From: an uncultured Flavobacteriaceae bacterium
Lineage (GTDB): Bacteria; Bacteroidota; Bacteroidia; Flavobacteriales; Flavobacteriaceae
NCBI GenBank assembly: GCA_947494715.1
Contig: CANLWG010000010.1
Location: forward strand, 62,001 to 126,000
Reading direction: 5' to 3'
DNA: 64,000 nucleotides
This document shows, in pieces, positions 1 through 8,271 of the stretch (the stretch's first letter is position 1; every line of letters starts with the position of its first letter). The notes beneath the pieces are model-generated. The model saw nothing but the letters and a program-made list of their open reading frames with translations, was not told the DNA's origin and did no database searches. The position numbers and the translations under genes are program-made.

Positions 1-10
1 ACCTGTCCCA

Positions 11-820
11 TTAGCTTTCCGCTTCCAATGCTTTCTTTACAGAACCGTGTTTTTCAAGTAATTCTTTAGCCTTGTCATAGTCCACACCCAATCCCTCGGA
101 TACGTACCTGGTACCTCGATCCACCAATTTGGTGTTGCTGAGTTGCATATTTACCATCTTGTTTCCCTTTACCCGCCCAATTTTTATCATCAAGGCGGTT
201 GAAATCATATTCAGGGCCAATTTTTGGGATGTACCGCTTTTCATTCGTGTACTTCCTGTAACGAATTCAGGACCCACATTCATTTCAATGGGAATATCTG
301 CTTCTATAGCCAATGGGGAACCTGGATTATTGGTTATTCCTGCGGTCAAAAGACCGTTGGCCCGTGCATCCCGGATACCGCCAATAACATAAGGCGTGGT
401 GCCCGAGGCGGCAATACCTACTACAACGTCATTCTCGTTAATATCAAAGGCCGTAAGGTCTTTCCAGGCCTGTTGGGTATCATCTTCGGCATGCTCCACT
501 GATTTTCTAATGGCAACATCGCCCCCGGCAATTAGGCCAATGACCCGTGTATGGGGCATTCCATAGGTTGGAGGAATCTCAGAAGCGTCTAAAATGCCCA
601 ATCTACCACTGGTTCCGGCACCAATGTAAAAAAGTCTTCCTCCCTTTAAAAATCTAGTTGCCAATTCATCTACCAATTTTGTGATCTGGGGTACGGCCAA
701 AGCAACGGCCTCGGCCACTTTTTGATCCTCTTTGTTCATATTGGTCAAGATGGATGTTGTATCCATTTGTTCCAGGTGGTCGTAATTTGAAGGGGTCTCC
801 GTAATTTTTTTGTATTCCAT
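11..820 (-). CDS. murQ: N-acetylmuramic acid 6-phosphate etherase MurQ
   Basis: Cleaves the D-lactyl ether of MurNAc-6-phosphate to give GlcNAc-6-phosphate and lactate in the cytoplasm, the step after AnmK in wall-sugar recycling. The protein is 269 residues, somewhat shorter than the roughly 300-residue E. coli enzyme. A SIS sugar-phosphate fold is marked by GAGTSGRLG (about residues 67-75), followed by DASEIPP, whose Glu (about 81) matches the catalytic Glu of the family, and by GSTRMKSGTSQK further on. The stop lies 10 bases from the window edge, so the gene is complete. A DeoR-type regulator gene ends 3 bases upstream of its start, so the two are probably co-transcribed leftward. The anhydro-MurNAc kinase that would feed it lies on the other strand about 8 kb away (9202-10278). 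Confidence 0.95.
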   Translation of the reverse strand: MEYKKITETPSNYDHLEQMDTTSILTNMNKEDQKVAEAVALAVPQITKLVDELATRFLKGGRLFYIGAGTSGRLGILDASEIPPTYGMPHTRVIGLIAGGDVAIRKSVEHAEDDTQQAWKDLTAFDINENDVVVGIAASGTTPYVIGGIRDARANGLLTAGITNNPGSPLAIEADIPIEMNVGPEFVTGSTRMKSGTSQKLALNMISTALMIKIGRVKGNKMVNMQLSNTKLVDRGTRYVSEGLGVDYDKAKELLEKHGSVKKALEAES

Positions 821-823
821 AGT

Positions 824-1573
824 TTAAAGTATGCGTAAATCGTGGTTTCTAAAAAGGTTCAAAAGATTGTTTTCCGGATCTAATTCCGTAATCATAGTAT
901 TGATGGCATTGATATCACATGTTTTATAGCGATGCTGGGAATTCAACTTTTCAGAAATGGATAAAAGTACCGTTTTTTTTGAGGACTTTATCACTGCTTT
1001 TTTGACTTGGACAATGTCCCAATCAAACTCGGTCAATCCATAACGGGAATCAACATAGCCAGTCCCGATGAAGCTATAATCTACCCGAATTTCCGATAGA
1101 TTATGAATAGTACTGGATCCCATAGAGATTTGGGCATCCTTGGAGATTTCACCACCAATGAAAATAACCGTTGTGTTAGGTTTGGAAACCAATTCCATAG
1201 CTACGGGAAGGCTTAAGGTAAAACAGGTCAATTGGAGTTGGGCTGGTATCAATCTCGCAAGCTCCATACAAGTGGTTCCGCCATCGATAAAAATTACCCC
1301 TCCGTCTTTTAACAGAGTAACCGCCTTCTCGGCAATCGCGATTTTACGGTCAAGCGCATAAACGCTAGTACTTCGGGTACTACTACTAATAAATCCCAGT
1401 GAAATAGCTCCTCCATGGACCTTTCTCAACTTATTCTCAGCATCGAGTTCCTTTACATCCCTTCGTACAGTATCGATGGAAACATCCAAAATTTCGGCTA
1501 TATCCGTCAATTGCACTCTATTGTGCAATTCCACTTCGTTTAATATAGTTCGTTGTCTTTCCTCTTTTAGCAT
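824..1573 (-). CDS. DeoR-family transcriptional regulator
   Basis: A 249-residue sugar-phosphate-responsive regulator. Residues about 5-58 form the DeoR winged helix-turn-helix, with VSIDTVRRDVKEL as recognition helix. The remainder is the DeoR C-terminal sensor (ISOCOT fold), with the phosphate-binding DGGTTCMELA near residue 100. It is transcribed with murQ and divergently from the nagB-like gene, so amino-sugar phosphate is the likely signal; the exact ligand is not readable. An imperfect inverted repeat in the divergent intergenic region (1627-1690) is its likely operator. The family assignment is firm; the target and ligand are inferred from context. Confidence 0.9.
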   Translation of the reverse strand: MLKEERQRTILNEVELHNRVQLTDIAEILDVSIDTVRRDVKELDAENKLRKVHGGAISLGFISSSTRSTSVYALDRKIAIAEKAVTLLKDGGVIFIDGGTTCMELARLIPAQLQLTCFTLSLPVAMELVSKPNTTVIFIGGEISKDAQISMGSSTIHNLSEIRVDYSFIGTGYVDSRYGLTEFDWDIVQVKKAVIKSSKKTVLLSISEKLNSQHRYKTCDINAINTMITELDPENNLLNLFRNHDLRIL

Positions 1574-1626
1574 AAAAAACAGGTACTATTACACTTCGAT
1601 GCCAAAGATAAGAAATAATATTATAT

Positions 1627-1690
1627 GCTGTTTTTTACTGTTTTTTAAACTAAAAATTCATTTTAAATTATAAAAAAAGCAAAAAACTGC
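1627..1690. promoter_or_regulatory. Inverted repeat, candidate DeoR operator
   Basis: Two arms of about 19-20 bases, GCTGTTTTTTACTGTTTTTT (1627-1646) and AAAAAAAGCAAAAAACTGC (1672-1690), are near reverse complements across a 25-base spacer. Each arm contains a half-site repeated every 10 bases, about one helix turn: CTGTTTTTT starts at 1628 and 1638, and GCAAAA starts at 1679 and 1689, with a third GCAAAA at 1701. It lies between the DeoR gene and the divergent nagB-like gene, just upstream of the latter's candidate -7 box. Binding by the DeoR protein is inferred. Confidence 0.5.
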
Positions 1691-1731
1691 AAAATAAATA
1701 GCAAAATACGGCATGGATATATTTTATTTAT

Positions 1732-1739
1732 TACCTTTG
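1732..1739 (+). promoter_or_regulatory. Bacteroidota-type -7 promoter box for the nagB-like gene
   Basis: TACCTTTG fits the TAnnTTTG -7 consensus of Bacteroidota sigma-ABfr promoters. No TTG sits at the expected -33 spacing. The candidate operator arms are immediately upstream, so repressor binding would cover the promoter. The implied transcript start is near 1745. Confidence 0.45.
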
Positions 1740-1744
1740 CAACA

Positions 1745-1801
1745 ATGTTGACATCGCCTGAGATCATTGGCGGCCTCATGAAGACAGAAATCGAAAAATA
1801 A
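1745..1801 (+). CDS. Possible 18-residue leader peptide
   Basis: An ATG at the predicted transcript 5' end opens an 18-codon frame, beginning MLTSPEIIGG, that stops 26 bases before the nagB-like start. It is out of frame with that gene. It has no recognised family. It may be a leaderless upstream ORF that affects translation, or chance. Confidence 0.15.
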   Translation: MLTSPEIIGGLMKTEIEK

Positions 1802-1827
1802 AGGGACTTGAACAATTAGTTAGAACC

Positions 1828-3750
1828 ATGTTAGAAATTAAAAAAAAGGACATATCCTATAAACCAGCGGGTCAGTTCGAGGAAACACGTTTTGAAAAGA
1901 TTCACAACGTAATTTTTGAAAGCTCCGATGAAGCTTCCGCCAATGTAGCGGAGGAAATTGCCGAGTTGATCCGAAAAAAGGAATCTCAAGGTAAAGCCTG
2001 TATATTGGGGCTTGCAACGGGGTCTTCCCCAATCCGTGTTTACGATGAACTGGTCAGGATGCATCGGGAAGAAGGCCTGAGCTTTAAAAACGTGATTACC
2101 TTCAATTTAGACGAGTATTTGCCCATGGACAAGGAAAATAGGCAGAGCTATTTCCATTTTATGCACGAACAATTGTTTGATCATGTGGACATATTGCCAG
2201 AAAACGTCAATATTCCCGATGGGATGATAGCATCCGAAAGAACCAAGGAATACTGTTTGGCCTATGAAAAGAAAATAAAAGAAGCCGGAGGCATCGATTT
2301 TCAGTTGCTCGGCATAGGCCGAACTGGTCACGTAGGTTTTAACGAACCAGGTTCGCACTACAATTCCGGTACCCGGGTAATTACTCTGGATCATATTACA
2401 CGAGTGGATGCGGCCCCTGCATTTCTGGGTATTGACAATGTGCCCCGAAAAGCCATTACCATGGGAATCGCCACTGTTAGAAACGCACGGAGAATAGTGC
2501 TATTAGCATGGGGTCAAAATAAAGCGGGTATTATAAAAAAGACCATCGAAGGAGAAATATCCTCCTATGTACCGGCAACGTACTTACAAGAACACGAGAA
2601 CTGTACGTTCGTATTGGATCGAGGCGCAGGCACCGAGCTCACTAGGAATAAGACACCGTGGCTGGTGGATGAGTCATTGGATTGGACAGATAACCTCACC
2701 GCCAAGGCAGTAGTCTGGTTGTGCGGCAAGGCTGGCAAATCAATCCTTCACCTTACGGACAAGGACTACAATGACAACGGTATGTCCGGCCTACTGGCCC
2801 AAGAGGATTCCTATGACCTGAACATACGCATGTTCAACCGGCTTCAGCATACTATTACCGGCTGGCCAGGGGGTAAACCTGATGCCGACGATACCAAAAG
2901 GCCTGAGCGTGCCATACCAGCAAAAAAGCGGGTCATCATCTTTAGCCCGCACCCCGATGACGACGTGATTTCCATGGGCGGAACCTTTGACCGATTGATA
3001 GAGCAGGGCCATGAAGTACATGTAGCATATCAAACCTCCGGCAACATTGCAGTTTCCGACAAGGATGCCTTACGATATGCCGAGATTTCCAAAAGAATAT
3101 CCCCTTCCCAAGAGGCACAGACCATTATCGACTCCATCCAGTCCAAAAAAGAAAGTAGCATGGACTCTTTGGAGGTGAGAAATTTGAAGGGTAATATCAG
3201 AAGGGGCGAATCCTATGCAGCTACTCGTTATTTAGGCTTGGACGACTCAAATGTCCATTTTTTGGACTTGCCGTTTTATGAGACGGGAACCATCAAAAAA
3301 AAGAGTTTAACCGAGGAAGATATTGAAATAATGATGGATATCATTAAGACTGTGGAGCCACACCAGATGTATGCGGCAGGAGATTTGGCCGATCCACATG
3401 GCACACATAAAGTCTGTTTGGATGCAGTTTTCGAGGCCATGGAAAGGTTAAAATCAGAACCTTTCATGAAAGATTGTTGGTTATGGCTATATCGGGGTGC
3501 TTGGCATGAATGGGATGTAGACCAAATAGAGATGGTTGTTCCCATGAGTCCAGATCAGGTACTTCGGAAACGCAATGCCATATTTTGCCATCAATCACAG
3601 AAAGATGGTGTCATGTTTCAAGGTGAGGACTCGAGGGAGTTCTGGATGCGTGCGGAAGAACGCAACAAAGATACCGCTGCAAAATATAATGCCTTGGGTC
3701 TAGCGGATTATGCAGCCATGGAGGCTTTTGTTCGATATAAGTTAGATTAG
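1828..3750 (+). CDS. NagB-like glucosamine-6-phosphate deaminase fused to a PIG-L deacetylase
   Basis: A 640-residue two-domain protein. Residues about 25-290 are a NagB/6-phosphogluconolactonase-fold isomerase, with ATGSSP (63-68), FNLDEYLP (92-99, general-base Asp 95) and GRTGHVGFNEP (164-174). E. coli NagB has Asp141 in the motif GNDGHIAFNEP; here that position is Thr 166, while His 168 and Glu 173 remain. Residues about 365-620 are a PIG-L/LmbE zinc-dependent N-deacetylase domain, with HPDDDV (375-380) and DPHGTHK supplying metal ligands. NagB itself is about 266 residues, so the fusion more than doubles it. The deaminase would turn GlcN-6-P into fructose-6-P and ammonia. The deacetylase domain could supply that GlcN-6-P from the MurQ product GlcNAc-6-P, which is an inference supported by the absence of nagA here. 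Confidence 0.88.
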   Translation: MLEIKKKDISYKPAGQFEETRFEKIHNVIFESSDEASANVAEEIAELIRKKESQGKACILGLATGSSPIRVYDELVRMHREEGLSFKNVITFNLDEYLPMDKENRQSYFHFMHEQLFDHVDILPENVNIPDGMIASERTKEYCLAYEKKIKEAGGIDFQLLGIGRTGHVGFNEPGSHYNSGTRVITLDHITRVDAAPAFLGIDNVPRKAITMGIATVRNARRIVLLAWGQNKAGIIKKTIEGEISSYVPATYLQEHENCTFVLDRGAGTELTRNKTPWLVDESLDWTDNLTAKAVVWLCGKAGKSILHLTDKDYNDNGMSGLLAQEDSYDLNIRMFNRLQHTITGWPGGKPDADDTKRPERAIPAKKRVIIFSPHPDDDVISMGGTFDRLIEQGHEVHVAYQTSGNIAVSDKDALRYAEISKRISPSQEAQTIIDSIQSKKESSMDSLEVRNLKGNIRRGESYAATRYLGLDDSNVHFLDLPFYETGTIKKKSLTEEDIEIMMDIIKTVEPHQMYAAGDLADPHGTHKVCLDAVFEAMERLKSEPFMKDCWLWLYRGAWHEWDVDQIEMVVPMSPDQVLRKRNAIFCHQSQKDGVMFQGEDSREFWMRAEERNKDTAAKYNALGLADYAAMEAFVRYKLD

Positions 3751-3781
3751 GACCTGTTGACATCGAGCCCAAAATTGTTTT

Positions 3782-3858
3782 TTGTCATTCTGAGCTAGTC
3801 GGGAATTTCTGAAAATAGCTAAACATGTCAAGAAATTCCTCTTGCCTCGGAATGACAA
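3782..3858. repeat. 77-bp imperfect palindrome with GTCATTC termini
   Basis: Ends TTGTCATTCTGAG (3782-3794) and CTCGGAATGACAA (3846-3858) are inverted with one mismatch. A second nested pair, GGAATTTCT with AGAAATTCC, lies inside. It sits between the nagB-like gene and the DigH-like gene, with no open frame. It resembles REP/MITE-type palindromic repeats and could also form a hairpin between the two transcripts. No second copy was seen in this window. Confidence 0.55.
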
Positions 3859-3889
3859 TTTCATTTATTAAATCTTGCGAAAAACCATA

Positions 3890-5413
3890 ATGCCTGGAAA
3901 AATATACTTTCTTCTAATTCTAGCATTGGCAACATCCTGCAGTATATTCAATCCCATCCCCCAGCCCAAAAGAGAGTTCCGTGGTTTCTGGGTCGCTACG
4001 GTGGTCAATATAGACTGGCCTAAAAGCGGAAAAGATGCCCTAGAAAAACAAAAGACGGACTACTTGGACATTTTGGAATTTTACGAGCATATGTCCTTCA
4101 ATGCGGCAATTGTACAGATTAGGGCGGCCGGTGATGCTTTTTATGATTCAGAGCATGCACCCTGGTCCCGATTTTTAACAGGCCAGGAAGGCAAGGCCCT
4201 TGGCACGGATATATTGGAATGGATGATAGATGAGACCCATAAACGGGGAATGGAATTCCATGCGTGGCTCAATCCATACCGTGCCACTTTTGATCTTAAC
4301 ACTGAAATCCTGAGTCCTATCCATGATTATTATCTGCATCCTGAATGGATGATACGTTATGGCAAAAAGTATTATTATGATCCGGGATTACCTCAGGTGC
4401 GCAAGCATCTAGTATCCCTTATGGAAGAAATAATCATAAATTATGAAATTGACGCAATTCATTTTGACGATTATTTTTATCCATACAAAATTAAAGGTGA
4501 AGTTTTTAGGGATTCCCTATCGTATATCTCCAATCACCTCGAGAATCAATCACTGGAAGATTGGCGAAGGAGCAATGTAGATTCCCTTATTAAAAATGTA
4601 CACCAGTCCATAAAATCCAAAAAACCTTGGGTGCAATTCGGTGTAAGTCCGTTTGGGGTTTGGAAGAACAAATCGACTGACCCGAAGGGCTCGGATACCA
4701 AAGCCGGACAGACCACCTATGAAGACCTGTACGCAGATCCACTTCTTTGGATCGAAAAAGGTTGGATTGACTATCTGGTCCCTCAAGTGTATTGGAGCAT
4801 GAACCTTTCTGTAGCATCACATCGCAAGATTGTAGATTGGTGGTCCCACAACACGGATAACACAAACCTTTACATCGGAAATGGAGCGTATAAAGTCCGA
4901 AACAATAGTGATATTGCATGGGACAGAAAGAAGGAACTTCCAAATCAGTTGAAATTGGCACGGAAAAATGAGGCTGTTGGAGGAAATGTATTTTTCAGTG
5001 CTAAAAGCCTGATGCAAAATAACTCGGATGTAGTAGATTATCTAAAAAAGAAATATTATGCCTTGGATGCAATTACTCCAATTTCCCCATTGGCAAAATT
5101 CCCTCCCAAAGATGAACTCCCGATTACATCGGTTTACAATGGGAAAGACACTATACGGCTAAATTTTGATAATTCGAAAGCACACTCATATGTGTTATGT
5201 TATGCATCTGGGAAAAAGGTAAAATCGGATTATCCTATAAAAAAATTGTTGGCCAGAATTTATGTGGGAACCAAAGATCAAATAGAAATAGATAAGAAAT
5301 TGGTGCTGGGAAGAAAATACATTGCGCTCACTTTTCTTGATAAATTCGGTAGGGAAAGCGAACCGATTGTCATACATTTAAACCAAACTGACCAATATGA
5401 TTCAAAAAGATAG
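3890..5413 (+). CDS. GHL10-family glycoside hydrolase lipoprotein, DigH-like
   Basis: A lipoprotein (lipobox TSC about 17 residues from the ATG at 3890; a TTG 15 bases upstream is a weaker start) carrying the glycosyl-hydrolase-like 10 domain (DUF187). Family marks are RGFWVATVVNIDWP after the signal, FHAWLNPYRA, IHFDDYFYP with acidic residues likely in the active site, and YLVPQVYWSM. E. coli YddW/DigH of this family cleaves peptide-free peptidoglycan glycan strands at the division site. The C-terminal ~100 residues look like a fibronectin-type or similar beta domain. It is the first of a tight run with an AmpG-like permease, NagZ, a nitrilase and AnmK (overlaps of 17, 8 and 4 bases, then a 1-base gap), which supports a wall-turnover role. 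Confidence 0.85.
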   Translation: MPGKIYFLLILALATSCSIFNPIPQPKREFRGFWVATVVNIDWPKSGKDALEKQKTDYLDILEFYEHMSFNAAIVQIRAAGDAFYDSEHAPWSRFLTGQEGKALGTDILEWMIDETHKRGMEFHAWLNPYRATFDLNTEILSPIHDYYLHPEWMIRYGKKYYYDPGLPQVRKHLVSLMEEIIINYEIDAIHFDDYFYPYKIKGEVFRDSLSYISNHLENQSLEDWRRSNVDSLIKNVHQSIKSKKPWVQFGVSPFGVWKNKSTDPKGSDTKAGQTTYEDLYADPLLWIEKGWIDYLVPQVYWSMNLSVASHRKIVDWWSHNTDNTNLYIGNGAYKVRNNSDIAWDRKKELPNQLKLARKNEAVGGNVFFSAKSLMQNNSDVVDYLKKKYYALDAITPISPLAKFPPKDELPITSVYNGKDTIRLNFDNSKAHSYVLCYASGKKVKSDYPIKKLLARIYVGTKDQIEIDKKLVLGRKYIALTFLDKFGRESEPIVIHLNQTDQYDSKR

Positions 5414-6668
5414 ACGGGCCTGGGCCTGGGTACCCTTTTTATACTTTACCCAAGGCCTACCCTATGTCATAGTGGTAACCGTATCGGTAATCATGTACAA
5501 GAAACTGGGCATCAGCAATGACGACATTGGCCTGTATACCAGTTTGTTGTATTTACCCTGGGTGCTAAAGCCTTTGTGGAGCCCATTTGTTGATTTAAAA
5601 AGCACCAAACGCAATTGGTTTTTGGCCATGCAATTGGTCATCGCATTGGCCCTTTTCGGCGTAGGCCTAAGCTTACCTACCAATTTATTCTTTATGACAA
5701 CCTTGGCCTGTTTTTGGATGGCAGCCTTTGCCTCGGCAACCAATGATATCGCTTCGGACGGTTATTATATGATCGGACTTAGCGAAAAAAAACAGTCTTT
5801 TTTTGTAGGCATACGTAGCACTTTTTATCGGCTGGCCATGGTTACCGGCGAAGGACTTATCGTGATTCTGGCCGGTTTTTTGGAAAACCATTACGGAGAC
5901 AATACCAAGGCATGGAGCATTACCATGACCGCAACTGCTTTCTTAATGCTGGCATTGACCGCTTCCAATTTTTTTGTTGCCCCTAAGTACGAATCTTCGT
6001 CCTCTATAACCCTGGACAAACCCAAAGGATTTTTGGAGGTATTCATATCTTTTTTTAAAAAACCGAATATCGGTATCGCTTTAGCATTTATACTTACCTA
6101 TCGATTAGGAGAGTCACAATTGGTAAAAATGGCCGCTCCATTCCTACTAGACCCTCCCGAAAAGGGAGGTCTGGGATATTCAACCGAGTTACTGGGTACC
6201 ATTTTTGGAACGGTAGGAGTAATAATGCTTTCTGTGGGTGGAATTTTGGGTGGAATCCTTATTTCACGGGATGGTTTAAAAAAATGGATGCTTCCTATGG
6301 TACTTTCCTTGAACGTTCCGAACATACTATATGCCATTTTGGCCCTGACCCATACCGACAATATCATTGCCGTTACGGCAACTGTGGTATTCGAGAAATT
6401 TGGTTATGGATTTGGTTTTGCGGCGTTCCTCATGTACCTCATCTATATTGCCGAAGGAAAATCCAAGACTTCCCATTATGCCATTGCCACCGGATTTATG
6501 GCACTGGGAATGATGCTTCCCGGAATGCTTAGCGGTTATATGCAGAGTTGGTTGGGTTATGGTGGTTTCTTTATCTGGGTGGTCGTTGCTGCATTGCCCG
6601 CCCTATTTCTATTGCGATATATCAAATATCCCGCCGATTATGGGAAAAAAGCAGCTGGGAATGAGTAA
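5397..6668 (+). CDS. AmpG-like MFS permease
   Basis: A 423-residue major facilitator with about 12 membrane segments. Its N-terminus, including YFTQGLPYVIV and LYLPWVLKPLWSP followed by a basic loop, is the AmpG/muropeptide-permease pattern. AmpG imports anhydro-muropeptides (GlcNAc-anhMurNAc with or without peptide) across the inner membrane. Its position between the glycosidase lipoprotein and cytoplasmic NagZ fits this. The ATG overlaps the upstream stop by 17 bases and its own stop overlaps nagZ, so translation is probably coupled. Substrate is inferred from sequence type and context. Confidence 0.85.
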   Translation: MIQKDRRAWAWVPFLYFTQGLPYVIVVTVSVIMYKKLGISNDDIGLYTSLLYLPWVLKPLWSPFVDLKSTKRNWFLAMQLVIALALFGVGLSLPTNLFFMTTLACFWMAAFASATNDIASDGYYMIGLSEKKQSFFVGIRSTFYRLAMVTGEGLIVILAGFLENHYGDNTKAWSITMTATAFLMLALTASNFFVAPKYESSSSITLDKPKGFLEVFISFFKKPNIGIALAFILTYRLGESQLVKMAAPFLLDPPEKGGLGYSTELLGTIFGTVGVIMLSVGGILGGILISRDGLKKWMLPMVLSLNVPNILYAILALTHTDNIIAVTATVVFEKFGYGFGFAAFLMYLIYIAEGKSKTSHYAIATGFMALGMMLPGMLSGYMQSWLGYGGFFIWVVVAALPALFLLRYIKYPADYGKKAAGNE

Positions 6669-8271
6669 GACAAGCATCCAAAAATGGGTTTCCGTACAAC
6701 TTTCGCAGCCCGAAAAAATCGGTCAATTATTTATGCCTGCAGCTTTTATTAATGATACGGAAGTTGAAATTCAAAAATTGGAAAAGCTGATTATAGAACA
6801 TAACATCGGCGGACTTTGTTTTTTCCATAGCCGTGCCAGTGCAGCGACCAATTATGAAGGTAAAAAGGAAGTAATCTATAACAAGCATAGCCTCGATACC
6901 CTGAAGCGGCTAATCGATCGTTATCAAAAGGCAGCAAAATACCCCTTGCTTATTGCAATTGATGCTGAATGGGGGCTTGCCATGCGAATCGAGGATACCC
7001 CGCAATATCCCTATGCCATTACCCTTGGCGCCATTCAGGATAATAACAACCTCATCTTTGAGGTTGGACGAAATATAGCCAGGGACTGCAAGGCGGCAGG
7101 CATTCACTGGAATTTGGCTCCTGTAACGGATATTAATAACAATCCGGACAACCCCGTAATAGGGTATCGCTCATTTGGGGAGAACAAGGATTTGGTTTTA
7201 CAAAAGGCCCGTGCTTTCATAAAAGGAACACAGAGCGAGGGCGTGCTGACCAGTATTAAGCATTTTCCGGGCCATGGGGATACCGCTACGGATTCCCATT
7301 TGGGACTCCCGTTAATCGACAAGTCGAAGCAAGAGCTCCTTGAAAATGAGTTATATCCCTTTCAAAAATTAATTGATGAAGGAGTTGATTCCGTTATGGT
7401 CGGTCACCTCTCCGTTCCAGCTTTGGCCAATGGTGAACGTATTTCTTCAAGCATATCCAAAGATATCATAAAGGGGTTGCTCCGAGAAGAAATGGGATTT
7501 AATGGTATCGTTATTTCAGATGCGCTAAATATGCATGCCGTTTCTAAAAACTACCCCAAAAAGGGAGAATTGGAATGGTTGGCATTTGATGCCGGGAATG
7601 ACATCCTCTGTTTTGCCGAACATCCGGAAGAGGGAATTAAAACTATTCTAAAAAATGCCACTCCCGATCAAATTGAAGAAAGTTTTGAGCGTATTTGGAA
7701 ACTTAAAAAGAAGATTTTCGGTGTCCAAAAAATGGATTCGAGTTCAAAGCTTGAAAACAGCAATGAACTCAACACAAAATTGGCCGAAGAAAGTCTGACT
7801 TTGTTCAAAGGGACAGAAAATAGAATATCAGAATTCACTGCGAATACTTTTGTAGGTGTTGAAGTATCCCGTTCAGCCGATAATTTGTTTTTTGAATCTA
7901 TCCATAAAAGTAAGACATTCGATTACTTGGCTTTCTCTAAATCCAACTGGATTCGGGGTACTAAGGCCATTGAAACCGAAAAAAATATCCTTTTGGCCCT
8001 ATTTCCTCCTCAAGTAAAGCCTGCCAACAAATTCGGGCTGTCAAAGGAAGAGTTGGAATTCATTAATGAACAGGTAGCGACTAAAAATACGATACTATAC
8101 GTATTCGGCAATCCATATGTTTTGAATCATATTGATTGCGAAAATGCAAAGGCCATAGTAATAGCCTACCAAGATTTTGGGACGTTTCAAAAAGTTGCTG
8201 CCGAACATTTTTTAGGTAAGCTAGAGTCAAAGGGTAAAATGCCCATAACCAGTAAAGAGTTACAAGAATGA
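6661..8271 (+). CDS. nagZ: Beta-N-acetylglucosaminidase NagZ (GH3)
   Basis: Removes GlcNAc from GlcNAc-anhMurNAc (with or without peptide) in the cytoplasm. The start chosen is the ATG at 6661, which overlaps the permease stop; an in-frame ATG at 6640 would add 7 residues. That gives 536 residues with no signal peptide. The NagZ signature KHFPGHGDTATDSH lies at about 200-213, containing the Asp-His dyad used as acid/base, and SDALNM at about 286-291 holds the nucleophile Asp. A further ~200-residue C-terminal domain is present, as in the two-domain B. subtilis NagZ but unlike the ~340-residue E. coli enzyme. It overlaps the following nitrilase gene by 4 bases. Confidence 0.93.
   Translation: MSKTSIQKWVSVQLSQPEKIGQLFMPAAFINDTEVEIQKLEKLIIEHNIGGLCFFHSRASAATNYEGKKEVIYNKHSLDTLKRLIDRYQKAAKYPLLIAIDAEWGLAMRIEDTPQYPYAITLGAIQDNNNLIFEVGRNIARDCKAAGIHWNLAPVTDINNNPDNPVIGYRSFGENKDLVLQKARAFIKGTQSEGVLTSIKHFPGHGDTATDSHLGLPLIDKSKQELLENELYPFQKLIDEGVDSVMVGHLSVPALANGERISSSISKDIIKGLLREEMGFNGIVISDALNMHAVSKNYPKKGELEWLAFDAGNDILCFAEHPEEGIKTILKNATPDQIEESFERIWKLKKKIFGVQKMDSSSKLENSNELNTKLAEESLTLFKGTENRISEFTANTFVGVEVSRSADNLFFESIHKSKTFDYLAFSKSNWIRGTKAIETEKNILLALFPPQVKPANKFGLSKEELEFINEQVATKNTILYVFGNPYVLNHIDCENAKAIVIAYQDFGTFQKVAAEHFLGKLESKGKMPITSKELQE

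Noticed and set aside
6559-6660. 34 codons upstream of nagZ that are open in frame
   Set aside because: They lie wholly within the permease gene in another frame; the ATG at 6661 overlaps the permease stop and matches family N-termini.
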